Below, piece after piece: positions 1-7,389 of a stretch of 16,143 nucleotides of DNA. This DNA is from CAZXVU01 sp964644465 (GTDB lineage Bacteria; Chlamydiota; Chlamydiia; Chlamydiales; SM23-39). Made by a program: the position numbers and the translations under genes. Position 1 is the stretch's first letter; each line of letters begins with the position of its first letter. A model generated the notes under the pieces. That model was given only the letters and a program-made list of their open reading frames with translations. It was not told the origin of the DNA and did no database searches. The stretch lies in NCBI GenBank assembly GCA_964644465.1, contig CAZXVU010000042.1:1-16143 (forward strand), read 5' to 3'.

Positions 1-61
1 ATCCACTGATACGGGTTCCGGGATCGATTCCAAGAATCAGCTGTTTTTTATCCTGCCCCAT
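1..61 (-). CDS. ruvC: Crossover junction endodeoxyribonuclease RuvC, N-terminal 20 codons
   Basis: Read on the minus strand from an ATG at 61-59, the frame runs off the window edge and encodes MGQDKKQLILGIDPGTRISG. The GIDPGTRxxG motif is the N-terminal signature of RuvC resolvases and carries the first catalytic aspartate (D13 here). RuvC is the dimeric nuclease that cuts Holliday junctions on DNA brought to it by RuvAB. The gene lies 26 bases downstream of the 471-residue gene on the same strand, so the two are probably cotranscribed. No strong ribosome binding site precedes the ATG. Only the start is visible, so integrity of the rest cannot be judged. Confidence 0.85.
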   Translation of the reverse strand, partial: MGQDKKQLILGIDPGTRISG

Positions 62-87
62 CAGGGATCGTTTTACCTGAACCAGAA

Positions 88-1503
88 TTACTTATCAAAA
101 GAGAATGTGGGGGGATCGATGATTGGGCCTTGCACTTCGAATTCACGAGTTGCTGTATTCCGTTTGAGAATGTAGGAAGAGTCAAGACGCACTTCGCCGC
201 CAAGATGTCTTTCATCGAAATCTTGATGATACATGTGCTTTGGATCTGTGATGTGCGCACGGAAAGAATAACGCGCTTCGAGCTCATCTGGAGATTTTTG
301 CGTCAGAGTTAGATCGACAGTGTCTTGATCCCCATTGGCGCAGGAAAAATAAGGGTATTGTGTCTGAGTCCATAGAGCTTGTTTGAGAAAGCCGATCGGC
401 CTTCCATATTGTTCATTCATCACAAGCTGCTGCAGGATAAAAACAAGCTCTGGCTGATGTGGATTGAGGTATGCGGCCAGAGATTTTATTTGCTTGAGGA
501 AGGTTTTACGGTCCATGAAATCAACAGAGATCGGTTTCTTCGGATCTAAGACGACCTTTAGAACTTTTTTATGGCTGCGGCTTCGATCTGCTTCTAGATT
601 GGGCAATACATCCGCTTTTGGATTTCTCTGAGCAAACTTTTTGGCATGAGAAACAATTGTTTCTCCTTGGATTTCTTCCATGAGAGGTTGGAATTTTTGC
701 AAAGCATGTTGGATCAGTGCAGCTATGTATTGATCAAGACGGCGGGAGCTGCCGATTGTTTGAAAGAGCGCTTGCAAGGGTTTTGGCAATGTGGAAGAGA
801 ACTCAGGATGGATCTTAAGAGCAAGAGCTGCGCGTGCAATCCAATCGCAAGCATCTGCATTAGGGACAGAATGGGTTTCTTCTTTAAAATAGGCTGCAGC
901 TTGCTGGAGGTCCGCTGTTCGGAGAGACATCGCAGGTTCGAAAATACCTTCCATATCGAATGCTTGGAAGAGCACTTCTCGCAGTTCATTCTTTTTCAAA
1001 AATAGGAATCTAGAATCGTCCCCGATATCGTTGAGAATCTCTTTAGGAGTTTTTCGCTGCTCTTTAAGTTGGATAATTTTCCCCCGCAAAACCGGTGTCA
1101 AAGCGGCCTTTTGCTCTTCTCTCCATTGTTCGTAATTTAAAACTAAAAATATGATCTCTCTTTTTTTGAAAAGGGAATAGGCGGGATCTTGGGAGAGGTG
1201 TTCAAATATTTGCTTTTTGGTCATTCTAAGGTCAGAAAAATTTTTTATTTGCATTCTCAAGCTGGGGAGCGATTCTATTTTTTTCTTGAAAAGTTCTTCG
1301 TTGAAAACACGGGTGACGAGTTTTGTTTTGAAATACATATCGGCGCCGCATGTAAGGCTGTTAGACCAGGAATTTTGCGACCAGCCCATAGAGTCAAAAA
1401 TTTGTTGAATACGGGAATTTTTTGAATCCTTGCGATCAAAAGTCTTTAAGGCTATTTGAACATTTTTTTGAACTTCAGAGTATTGACCAATTCCAAATAA
1501 CAT
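88..1503 (-). CDS. Hypothetical protein with two tandem helical repeats, upstream of ruvC
   Basis: I do not recognise this 471-residue protein. It has no signal peptide or membrane segment and looks soluble, with a charged, helix-rich composition. Residues about 82-123 and 139-181 are a diverged tandem repeat. Each copy starts with LR, continues through a charged helix to a (M/T)xK(K/E)I pair, then an aspartate-containing turn, and closes with F/L-K-K-x-E and a hydrophobic helix ending in VL. The spacing is about 57 residues. The C-terminal third (about 320-471) appears more beta-rich and ends in a proline-containing tail, IIDPPTFSFDK. The ATG at 1503 has no clear Shine-Dalgarno sequence, but a TATAAT on the minus strand lies about 32 bases upstream. 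Its likely transcriptional partner is ruvC, which does not by itself imply a recombination role. It may be a phylum-restricted protein. Confidence 0.75.
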   Translation of the reverse strand: MLFGIGQYSEVQKNVQIALKTFDRKDSKNSRIQQIFDSMGWSQNSWSNSLTCGADMYFKTKLVTRVFNEELFKKKIESLPSLRMQIKNFSDLRMTKKQIFEHLSQDPAYSLFKKREIIFLVLNYEQWREEQKAALTPVLRGKIIQLKEQRKTPKEILNDIGDDSRFLFLKKNELREVLFQAFDMEGIFEPAMSLRTADLQQAAAYFKEETHSVPNADACDWIARAALALKIHPEFSSTLPKPLQALFQTIGSSRRLDQYIAALIQHALQKFQPLMEEIQGETIVSHAKKFAQRNPKADVLPNLEADRSRSHKKVLKVVLDPKKPISVDFMDRKTFLKQIKSLAAYLNPHQPELVFILQQLVMNEQYGRPIGFLKQALWTQTQYPYFSCANGDQDTVDLTLTQKSPDELEARYSFRAHITDPKHMYHQDFDERHLGGEVRLDSSYILKRNTATREFEVQGPIIDPPTFSFDK

Positions 1504-1534
1504 AATTGCTTTATTTGTAAATAATGAGTAGTTA

Positions 1535-1563
1535 ATTATATCAAAACGTAACTATTTAATAAA
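1535..1563 (-). promoter_or_regulatory. Candidate sigma-70-type promoter for the 471-residue gene
   Basis: On the minus strand a perfect TATAAT (plus positions 1535-1540) follows a weak -35 element TTTATT (1558-1563) at a 17-base spacing. Transcription would start near 1528, about 25 bases before the ATG at 1503. The whole divergent spacer 1504-1634 is AT-rich. A TATAAT for the opposite direction also occurs on the plus strand at 1565-1570, but I find no acceptable -35 for it. Confidence 0.35.
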
Positions 1564-1634
1564 TTATAATCATTTTAAAAATTCGTTGGTTTCTAGGATG
1601 CCGATCGAGTATATTTGTGAGCTGGAGAATAATT

Positions 1635-2675
1635 ATGGATCCTCAAAATATACTAGTCAGGATGCCCAACTGGATTGGCGATTTAGTGATGGCAACCCCT
1701 GTATTAACCGATCTGAGAAAAGCGTTTCCCAAAGCTTCCATCACTGCGATGTGCCGCAAGCCGATTTGCGATTTGCTGAAACAAGATGCGGCGATCAATG
1801 AACTGTTTTGTTACACCAAGCCGCAAAACGAATTTTTGCGCAGGGAAGATTTGCGCGACATCATCGCCAAAATTGAAGCGGGCAAATACGATCTAGGCAT
1901 TTTACTGACGAATTCGTTTTCTTCAGCTTGGTGGTTCTGGCAGGGAAAAGTGAAGCGGCGCATTGGCTTTGCAGGGCAATGGCGCAGACTTCTTCTGACA
2001 GATCCTGTTCCTGTCCCCAAAAATGTCGATGAACAGCATATAGTCATCACTTACAAAAAACTCCTCGAACCTTTGGGTATCCCCATTTCCGATACAGCGC
2101 CGCGGCTCTATGTTTCGGACAAAGAAGTGGAAGAATCGAAAAAGCTTCTCTATCAGAGGGGCTATGTCAAAGGGAAAAAACTGATTGGCATCAATCCAGG
2201 CGCCGCATATGGCAGTGCGAAGTGCTGGCCTCCGGAACGATTCCGCGAATTGGCTTTGAGGCTGCTGCAAGAAGAAGATGTATCTATAATTTTCTTCGGC
2301 GATGCAGCGACTGCTGGGCTTGTCAAAGAAATCTGTCAGGAACTTCCCGAAAGAGTGATGGATTTAGCAGGCGTAACGAGTTTACGAGAACTGGCCTGCC
2401 TGATCAAAGATTGCACGGTTTTAGTCACGAACGACAGCGGGCCTATGCATATCGCTGCGGCTTTTAAAACTCCTATGGTCGCCCTCTTTGGGTCTACCGA
2501 TGAAAATGTGACAGGACCTTACGGGGCAAGAGATTCGGTCATCAATAAACATGTGAGCTGCTCTCCTTGCTTTAAGCGGGTATGCCCGATCGATTTTCGG
2601 TGCATGAAGCAAATTTCAGTAGATGAAGTAGCGGACCAGGTCTTAGCGCTTTTGAAACGAGGCGCCCGTGTTTAG
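1635..2675 (+). CDS. waaF: ADP-heptose--LPS heptosyltransferase (GT9 family, WaaF-like)
   Basis: Glycosyltransferase family 9 enzyme of 346 residues, expected at the inner face of the cytoplasmic membrane transferring heptose from ADP-heptose to an LPS core. Visible motifs are RMPNWIGDLVMATP (10-22, with D16 at the usual catalytic-base position), GINPGAAYGSAKCWP (185-199, donor-phosphate binding) and NDSGPMHIAAA (266-276). A four-cysteine stretch CSPCFKRVCPIDFRCM (309-324) is typical of heptosyltransferase II-type proteins. I chose the ATG at 1635 because a GGAG lies eight bases before it (1623-1626); an in-frame GTG at 1617 would add six residues without a comparable site. The stop overlaps the next gene by eight bases, indicating translational coupling. 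Classical Chlamydia LPS lacks heptose, so the acceptor here is uncertain; another GT9 sugar specificity is possible. Confidence 0.85.
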   Translation: MDPQNILVRMPNWIGDLVMATPVLTDLRKAFPKASITAMCRKPICDLLKQDAAINELFCYTKPQNEFLRREDLRDIIAKIEAGKYDLGILLTNSFSSAWWFWQGKVKRRIGFAGQWRRLLLTDPVPVPKNVDEQHIVITYKKLLEPLGIPISDTAPRLYVSDKEVEESKKLLYQRGYVKGKKLIGINPGAAYGSAKCWPPERFRELALRLLQEEDVSIIFFGDAATAGLVKEICQELPERVMDLAGVTSLRELACLIKDCTVLVTNDSGPMHIAAAFKTPMVALFGSTDENVTGPYGARDSVINKHVSCSPCFKRVCPIDFRCMKQISVDEVADQVLALLKRGARV

Positions 2676-4503
2676 GAAGTTCGCCCGTGCTTTTTTGCCG
2701 AATCCCTTGGACTGGATGCTGAAGCGGACAGCCAAAAAAGGGGGAAAGCGGATTCTTCTGGGATGGAATCGAGGCTTGGGCGACATCGCATTAGGTTTGT
2801 ATGCGATCGTGCAGCGGATCCGAGAATTGGTCCCTGGCGCAGAGATCACTTTTATCACGCGGGAGAACTTGCGCGACGGTTTCTCGATGCTGGAAGGAAT
2901 CAAAACGATCATCGATCCTTCTTGGAAAAGAGGAGAGGCTCCCAGTGTTAAAGAGTCTCTGCAGAAATTAGGCATCGATCCAAATAGTTTTGATCTCATC
3001 ATTGAAAAGCCCAGCCCCACTGACTGGGTCGTTTGGCAAAGGGGAAAAGTGGTCCCGCGCCTGAGATGGAATCCAGCGCATGATCCGCTTTGGAAAAAGT
3101 TCCACTTGCCAGATGGATATACCTACATCGGAGTTCAGGTTGTCGCCGAGACGAATTATGGCCTTTGGCGCAACTGGCCTCTCAAAAGATGGCAGGAGCT
3201 TTTCAATAAACTTGAAGAGAAAAACAATGTACGCGTCCTGCTGTTCGGATTTGGGGATGAGCCCCATTTTTCAAATGGGAACATCATTGATTTGCGGGGG
3301 CGTACAACACTGTTCGAACTGCTGTCGATCATTAAGAACCGGTGTCGGTTTCTGATCCTTCCCGACTCAGGCATTTCTTCGATGACTTATTATTTAGATA
3401 CGAGTTTTCCTATGCATTTTATTTCTCTTTGGGCAGATCCCAACCACGGCATCTTGAAACAGCGGGTTCCTTCTCCAAATCCACTAATGGTCCACTCGCC
3501 GATGATTGGCAAAGATCGGGATCTTTCGACGGTCACGGTCGATGAGATCATGCAGAAGTTATTTCCCATTAAGCCTCTCAAGAGCTGTCCAATGGTCGAT
3601 GAAATTCCTCTGAAACCTGTAGAGCGGGCAGCCTGCATTGTGTTAGCAGGAGGACAGGGATCGCGGCTCGGCGTCTCTGGACCCAAAGGGATTTTCCCGA
3701 TTGCTGGAAAAGCTCTGTTCGAATGGATTTGTGAAAAAGTTCCCAATAAAGATCTCCCTCTCGCCATCATGACTTCTCCTTTGAACCATCAAGAAACAGT
3801 GGCGTTCTTCGAAAGACATTCATTCTTCGGATTGGATATCCATTTCTTTCAACAGGAAATGGAGCCTGTATTAGATGAAGAAAAACGACCTATCGAGATC
3901 AGACCTGGAGAAATCGTAAAAGGACCCAATGGAAATGGGAGCATTTTCCGATCTTTTGTGAAATCGGGCCTCGCGGATCAATTTGCGAAACAAGGAATTG
4001 ATCTTGTGACTGTGATTCCGGTTGAAGATCCTCTCGCGCATCCTTTCGATCCAGCCTTGATTTCCCATGCGCGCGAAAAACAGGCTGACATCACTATAAA
4101 ATGCATCGAAAGGCGGGAAGGAGAAAATACATTCGGAGTCCTCGTTGAAAAAAATGGGAAAATCGAAGTCGTTGAATATACAGAGATCGATCCGCAGGAA
4201 ATGCGCGCTCAGACAGATGGGCGTATGAAATATCGATTCGCGAATACAGGACAGATTGCATTTTCCTTAAACTTTATCCAAAAGATGGCCTCGATTGAAT
4301 TGCCAGTCCATTGGGTGCGGAAGCAAATGCAGATCGGCGGGCAATCGCTTTGGATTTGGAAAGGGGAGCATTTTATTTTTGATTCATTTCCTTTCGCGGC
4401 TCGCGTGGAAGCGATTTGCGCTCCTCGGGAAACCTGTTTTGCCCCCATCAAAAATCAAGAGAGCATCGAAGCCGCTGAAAAAGCATTACAGGGTAAGTCG
4501 TAA
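2668..4503 (+). CDS. Fusion protein: GT9-like glycosyltransferase domain + UDP-sugar pyrophosphorylase (UDPGP family)
   Basis: This 611-residue protein joins two domains. Residues about 25-300 resemble a GT9 glycosyltransferase: GWNRGLGDIALG (32-43), a WRNWPLKRW segment (167-175) and PDSGISSMTYYLD (232-244) in the places of the heptosyltransferase motifs, though the last is diverged. Residues about 321-611 are a UDPGP-family nucleotidyltransferase with LAGGQGSRLG (326-335) followed by PKG (339-341), KGPNGNGS (418-425), and KGEHFIFDSFPFA (565-577) then FAPIKN (591-596), as in eukaryotic-type UDP-GlcNAc/UDP-glucose pyrophosphorylases. It lacks the extra C-terminal domain of eukaryotic AGX1. The reaction would be UTP + sugar-1-phosphate to UDP-sugar + PPi; which sugar cannot be told. 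GTG start with GAGG five bases upstream, overlapping the previous stop. In C. trachomatis, from memory, the stand-alone homologue CT715 also precedes gpsA. Confidence 0.82.
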   Translation: MFRKFARAFLPNPLDWMLKRTAKKGGKRILLGWNRGLGDIALGLYAIVQRIRELVPGAEITFITRENLRDGFSMLEGIKTIIDPSWKRGEAPSVKESLQKLGIDPNSFDLIIEKPSPTDWVVWQRGKVVPRLRWNPAHDPLWKKFHLPDGYTYIGVQVVAETNYGLWRNWPLKRWQELFNKLEEKNNVRVLLFGFGDEPHFSNGNIIDLRGRTTLFELLSIIKNRCRFLILPDSGISSMTYYLDTSFPMHFISLWADPNHGILKQRVPSPNPLMVHSPMIGKDRDLSTVTVDEIMQKLFPIKPLKSCPMVDEIPLKPVERAACIVLAGGQGSRLGVSGPKGIFPIAGKALFEWICEKVPNKDLPLAIMTSPLNHQETVAFFERHSFFGLDIHFFQQEMEPVLDEEKRPIEIRPGEIVKGPNGNGSIFRSFVKSGLADQFAKQGIDLVTVIPVEDPLAHPFDPALISHAREKQADITIKCIERREGENTFGVLVEKNGKIEVVEYTEIDPQEMRAQTDGRMKYRFANTGQIAFSLNFIQKMASIELPVHWVRKQMQIGGQSLWIWKGEHFIFDSFPFAARVEAICAPRETCFAPIKNQESIEAAEKALQGKS

Positions 4504-4507
4504 ACAA

Positions 4508-4533
4508 CTCTCGCCTGAAGGCGAAAGCTTTTT
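4508..4533 (+). terminator. Rho-independent terminator after the GT9-UDPGP fusion gene
   Basis: Five bases after the stop codon, an eight-pair stem with one mismatch (4508-4515 with 4520-4527, core TCGCC/GGCGA) closes a TGAA loop and is followed by CTTTTT (4528-4533). This is a good intrinsic terminator and would end the two-gene glycosyltransferase operon before gpsA. Confidence 0.65.
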
Positions 4534-4790
4534 GACACCCAACTCTTAGGAGCGGTGATTTATGGTCAGCCATGGCTGCCACATTACGGACGGTTTACCT
4601 CGAGCTAAAGCTCTAACGCCCGTTGCCCAACCGATAGATCGAGCAAGAGTCAGATTTAAGCGTCTGTTTCTTGCGCCAGCCCGAAGGCTTAAAATATAGG
4701 GTCGGGAATTATCCCGAAGCGAGACAACTTAATGCCATTGCATACCCTAGAATATGCAGAAGTTTAAGACAAATGTGAGTAAAAAAACAA
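4534..4790 (+). other. Gene-poor, hairpin-rich spacer; possible structured RNA or degenerate mobile-element trailer
   Basis: Most of this 257-base stretch is unexplained. It contains several short exact stems: a palindrome CAGCCATGGCTG (4567-4578), GAGC/GCTC around TAAA (4602-4613), AGCC/GGCT around CGAA (4678-4689) and TCGGGA/TCCCGA around ATTA (4702-4717). A TTTAAG/CTTAAA pairing can enclose the CGAA hairpin. I see no match to tRNA, tmRNA, SRP RNA or RNase P. The series of hairpins would fit a small RNA, or the non-coding end of an IS200/IS605-like element (no transposase is present). A 45-codon frame also lies inside it (listed separately). The identity is open. Confidence 0.3.
4562..4699 (+). 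CDS. Candidate 45-residue basic peptide
   Basis: ATG at 4562 is preceded by AGGAG (4548-4552) at a nine-base spacing, the best Shine-Dalgarno match in the window. The frame runs to TAG at 4697. The product begins MVSHGCHITDG and ends with an arginine-rich tail, RLFLAPARRLKI. It has no signal peptide and no recognisable domain. The frame coincides with the hairpin-rich spacer, so it may be incidental to a structured RNA. Only the initiation context supports it. Confidence 0.22.
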   Translation: MVSHGCHITDGLPRAKALTPVAQPIDRARVRFKRLFLAPARRLKI

Positions 4791-4842
4791 TAGGGAGCAG
4801 CGCTCCTCCTGGACCTAAACGACCAGGTTTCCGCGCTGTCAT
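4747..4842 (-). CDS. Candidate 31-residue single-span membrane peptide
   Basis: A minus-strand ATG at 4842 opens a 31-codon frame ending in TAG at 4747-4749. The product has a basic N-terminus (MTARKPGRLG) and then about 19 hydrophobic residues ending LLTFVLNFCIF, the layout of a small inner-membrane peptide. No Shine-Dalgarno sequence is present and it is antisense to the gpsA leader. Chance is a real possibility. Confidence 0.15.
   Translation of the reverse strand: MTARKPGRLGPGGALLPIVFLLTFVLNFCIF
4794..4838 (+). promoter_or_regulatory. Alternative-stem leader immediately upstream of gpsA
   Basis: Two stems compete for the same bases. Either GGAGC (4794-4798) pairs with GCTCC (4802-4806), or CAGCGC (4798-4803) pairs with GCGCTG (4833-4838) and encloses a CCTGG/CCAGG hairpin (4808-4812 with 4823-4827, ten-base loop). 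The larger fold ends ten bases before the gpsA ATG and is followed by TCATTTT, so it could block initiation or act as a weak terminator. A regulatory role is inferred from geometry only. Confidence 0.35.
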
Positions 4843-4848
4843 TTTAGT

Positions 4849-5850
4849 ATGAAAAAAGTTGGATATTTAGGCGCTGGAACTTGGGGCATTGCCTTAGCAT
4901 CCATTCTTGCTGGCAATGGGCATAGAGTCGTATTGTGGACCCGCAATGCCGATTTTGCCGAGCACCTGCAAAAGACGCGCGTCCATCCAAAACTGCCCGA
5001 TTTTTCTGTGCCAGAAAGCATCCGCTTTACTAGCAATCTCCAAGAAGCTCTCGATGGCGCAGATCTGCTTGTCGAAAGTGTTACCTCATCGGGTATCCGT
5101 TCTGTTTTTGAACGGGTGCAGCAAGTTACACCGATCCAGATACCCGTTGTTCTCACTTCAAAAGGGATTGAACAGAATACAGGTCTTTTGCTCCCAGAAG
5201 TAGTCTCTCAGGTGATGGGAGTCGATGACAGTCCGCTTGTCGGCTGCTTAAGCGGGCCTAGCCATTCCGAAGAAGTGATCCACAATGTTCCCACTTCCAT
5301 TGTCTGTTCCGCCTATGACGCCGGAATCATGAAAATGATTCACGAAATGTTCAATACACAGACCTTTCGGATTTATCCGAATAGCGATCTCCTCGGCGTT
5401 TGCTTTGGCGGCGCGATGAAAAATATCATCGCCATCGCATGTGGAATTTCCGATCGTCTTGGATGCGGCGACAATACTAAAGCGGCCCTGATGACCCGCG
5501 GGCCCCTTGAAATCCGCAAACTCTGCATCGTTAAACAGTGCAAGCCGGAGACGCTGAATGGACTTTCAGGAATGGGAGATCTTTGCGTGACTTGTATGTC
5601 GCACCATAGCCGAAATTATCGCTTTGGAAGGCTTGTTGCAGAAGGATTTTCCCCAGAGGGCGCAAGACAGAAGATTGGGATGGCGGTAGAAGGGATCTAT
5701 TCCTGCGTTTCCGCTCGCCAGCTCGGCCACAAACATCAGATTCCCATCCCAATCACAGAAGCGACCTATGCCATTATCTACGATGGCCTTGATCCTAGAG
5801 AGGCTGTAAAAGCCTTACTCACTCGAGCCATCAAAGAAGAACATCTTTAA
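4849..5850 (+). CDS. gpsA: Glycerol-3-phosphate dehydrogenase [NAD(P)+]
   Basis: Cytosolic enzyme of 333 residues that reduces dihydroxyacetone phosphate to sn-glycerol 3-phosphate for phospholipid synthesis. The Rossmann motif GAGTWG is at 8-13. Other family hallmarks are TSKGIE (103-108, active-site lysine K105), LSGPSH (134-139), GAMKNIIAIACGI (188-200, catalytic lysine K191), NTKAALMTRG (209-218), LSGMGDL (239-245) and HSRNYRFG (253-260, NAD-binding arginine/asparagine). Length is normal for GpsA. The ATG at 4849 has no Shine-Dalgarno sequence but is the only start that preserves the Rossmann strand MKKVGYLG. It follows the structured leader and lies 54 bases before the next gene. Its position just after a UDPGP-family gene matches the order I recall in Chlamydia. 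Confidence 0.95.
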   Translation: MKKVGYLGAGTWGIALASILAGNGHRVVLWTRNADFAEHLQKTRVHPKLPDFSVPESIRFTSNLQEALDGADLLVESVTSSGIRSVFERVQQVTPIQIPVVLTSKGIEQNTGLLLPEVVSQVMGVDDSPLVGCLSGPSHSEEVIHNVPTSIVCSAYDAGIMKMIHEMFNTQTFRIYPNSDLLGVCFGGAMKNIIAIACGISDRLGCGDNTKAALMTRGPLEIRKLCIVKQCKPETLNGLSGMGDLCVTCMSHHSRNYRFGRLVAEGFSPEGARQKIGMAVEGIYSCVSARQLGHKHQIPIPITEATYAIIYDGLDPREAVKALLTRAIKEEHL

Positions 5851-5904
5851 AACATCGCAACTATTTGTTTTTCTTGTTATGCAAGAAGCAAAAGGAAGTC
5901 TCAA

Positions 5905-7389
5905 TTGGAAGGGCTTAAAGTAGTCACAGCGCTGGAGATGGCGCGCATTGAGAAAAAAGCAATTCAGAAGGGCGCTAGCGAAGAGCGCTTTATGGAAGAA
6001 GCGGGGAAAAAAGTAGCCCAGGCTGCCATGGAGTTTGCTGAAACGCGCAAGTTGGGAAAGAAGGTCGCTTTGCTTGTCGGCAAAGGCAACAACGGCGGCG
6101 ATGCCTACGCTGCTGGGTGCTTTTTGTTGGATGAAGGTTATAAAGTAAGAGCCTTCCCTTTGTATCCTGTCGAAGATTGCAGCAAATTGAATCGGAAATT
6201 CGGAGAGAAATTCAGGAAAAAACGGGGCGTTGTCGAACCGGTCGGAGAGATGGGTTTTGAAAATGAAGGGTTGATCCTGGATGGCTATTTGGGGACGGGA
6301 TTTAAGGGCAAAGTCGAAAAAGAAATGGGATTGGCCATTCAGCGAGCCAATGAATCGGGAAAACCGATTCTTGCGATCGATATCCCTTCTGGTCTGAATG
6401 GATCGACGGGCGAGGTGGGAAGCCATGTGATTGTAGCGCAGGAAACGATCGCTTTGGGATTGCCGAAAAGCGGATTTTTCTTCAGGCAGGGATGGAATTG
6501 CGTTGGGCGGCTGAGAGTAGAAGATTTTGGATTGCCCAAAGAAGCGATTGATGAAGCAGAGGCAATTGCCTATCTGCCCAAGTGGAGCGACTTGCAACTT
6601 CCTGAAATCGTGAGAACCAGGCACAAATACCAGGCTGGTTATGTTGTTGGATATGGAGGATCGAAAGAATTGCCGGGCGCAGTCAAAATGGCAGGCCTTG
6701 CCGCTTTGAGAGCAGGCGCAGGAATTGTACGGATTTTTCATCCTGGGGATATAGGTCCTGCAGAGGATGAACTGATCAGCAATGAGTGGAGCGCTAAGGG
6801 ATGGAAAGAGGCGCTTGAAAAAGCGAAGGCAGTATTTGTTGGGCCTGGTTTGGGACGCTCCGATGACGTGAAGAAATGGCTCAATAAGCATTTGAAAGAG
6901 ATCAAACAGCCCTGTGTGTTAGATGCAGATGCTCTTTTAGATGGGGTGAAGTCGTATCCTAAATTTTCTGTGCTGACGCCTCACCGGGGAGAAGTTTTAC
7001 GAGTCTTAGGTTTGAAAGCAGCGCCCAGAGAAGAAGAGCTTTTTGCAAAAGTGATGCGCTTCTGCGATCGGAAGGAAGTGATCATTGTTTTAAAAGGAGC
7101 CCCTACATTTGTTTTTGCTCCCAAAAAAGTGCCGATCATTGTTCCAAGAGGCGATCCTGGCATGGCGAAAGCAGGAACAGGGGATGTGCTGACAGGAATT
7201 ATCGCTGCGATGCTGGCGCAGGGGCTTTCTCTGTTAGAGGCGGCTGTTTTGGGGGTTGCTTTGCATGCCATCGCGGGAGAAGAGGCGGTTAAAGAGAAAA
7301 CGTCTTATTGCCTCATTGCAAAAGATCTCATCGACTTTCTGCCAAATGCCTTTCAGGCAGTAATGAAATGGAAGGATGGAAGCGCATGA
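5905..7389 (+). CDS. nnr: Bifunctional NAD(P)HX epimerase / ADP(ATP)-dependent NAD(P)HX dehydratase
   Basis: Metabolite-repair enzyme of 494 residues that re-forms NAD(P)H from its hydrated, damaged form. The N-terminal YjeF_N epimerase domain (about 1-220) shows GKGNNGGDAY (59-68), LDGYLGTG (125-132) and DIPSG (159-163). The C-terminal ribokinase-like dehydratase domain (about 235-494) shows GYGGSKELPGA (249-259), GPGLGRS (313-319), DADAL (340-344), TPHRGE (358-363) and AKAGTGDVLTG (421-431). Both halves look intact. I use the TTG at 5905 because GGAAG precedes it by six bases and because the product then begins like family members (LKVVTALEM). A six-pair hairpin (TTCTTG/CAAGAA, 5871-5887) sits just before the ribosome binding site. 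The 3' end overlaps the convergent epimerase gene by 37 bases. Confidence 0.92.
   Translation: MEGLKVVTALEMARIEKKAIQKGASEERFMEEAGKKVAQAAMEFAETRKLGKKVALLVGKGNNGGDAYAAGCFLLDEGYKVRAFPLYPVEDCSKLNRKFGEKFRKKRGVVEPVGEMGFENEGLILDGYLGTGFKGKVEKEMGLAIQRANESGKPILAIDIPSGLNGSTGEVGSHVIVAQETIALGLPKSGFFFRQGWNCVGRLRVEDFGLPKEAIDEAEAIAYLPKWSDLQLPEIVRTRHKYQAGYVVGYGGSKELPGAVKMAGLAALRAGAGIVRIFHPGDIGPAEDELISNEWSAKGWKEALEKAKAVFVGPGLGRSDDVKKWLNKHLKEIKQPCVLDADALLDGVKSYPKFSVLTPHRGEVLRVLGLKAAPREEELFAKVMRFCDRKEVIIVLKGAPTFVFAPKKVPIIVPRGDPGMAKAGTGDVLTGIIAAMLAQGLSLLEAAVLGVALHAIAGEEAVKEKTSYCLIAKDLIDFLPNAFQAVMKWKDGSA

Noticed and set aside
646..1005. 119-codon plus-strand frame inside the 471-residue gene
   Set aside because: Its cysteine-rich, domain-free translation is antisense to the longer gene and has no ribosome binding site or promoter.
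3390..3770. 126-codon minus-strand frame opposite the GT9-UDPGP fusion
   Set aside because: Antisense to the fusion domain junction; no motifs and no initiation signals.
5815..6891. Long minus-strand open frame (358 codons) over the gpsA end and the NAD(P)HX repair gene
   Set aside because: It lies antisense to a gene with unmistakable motifs, and its translation is rich in F, R and S without domain character, as expected of an antisense shadow.
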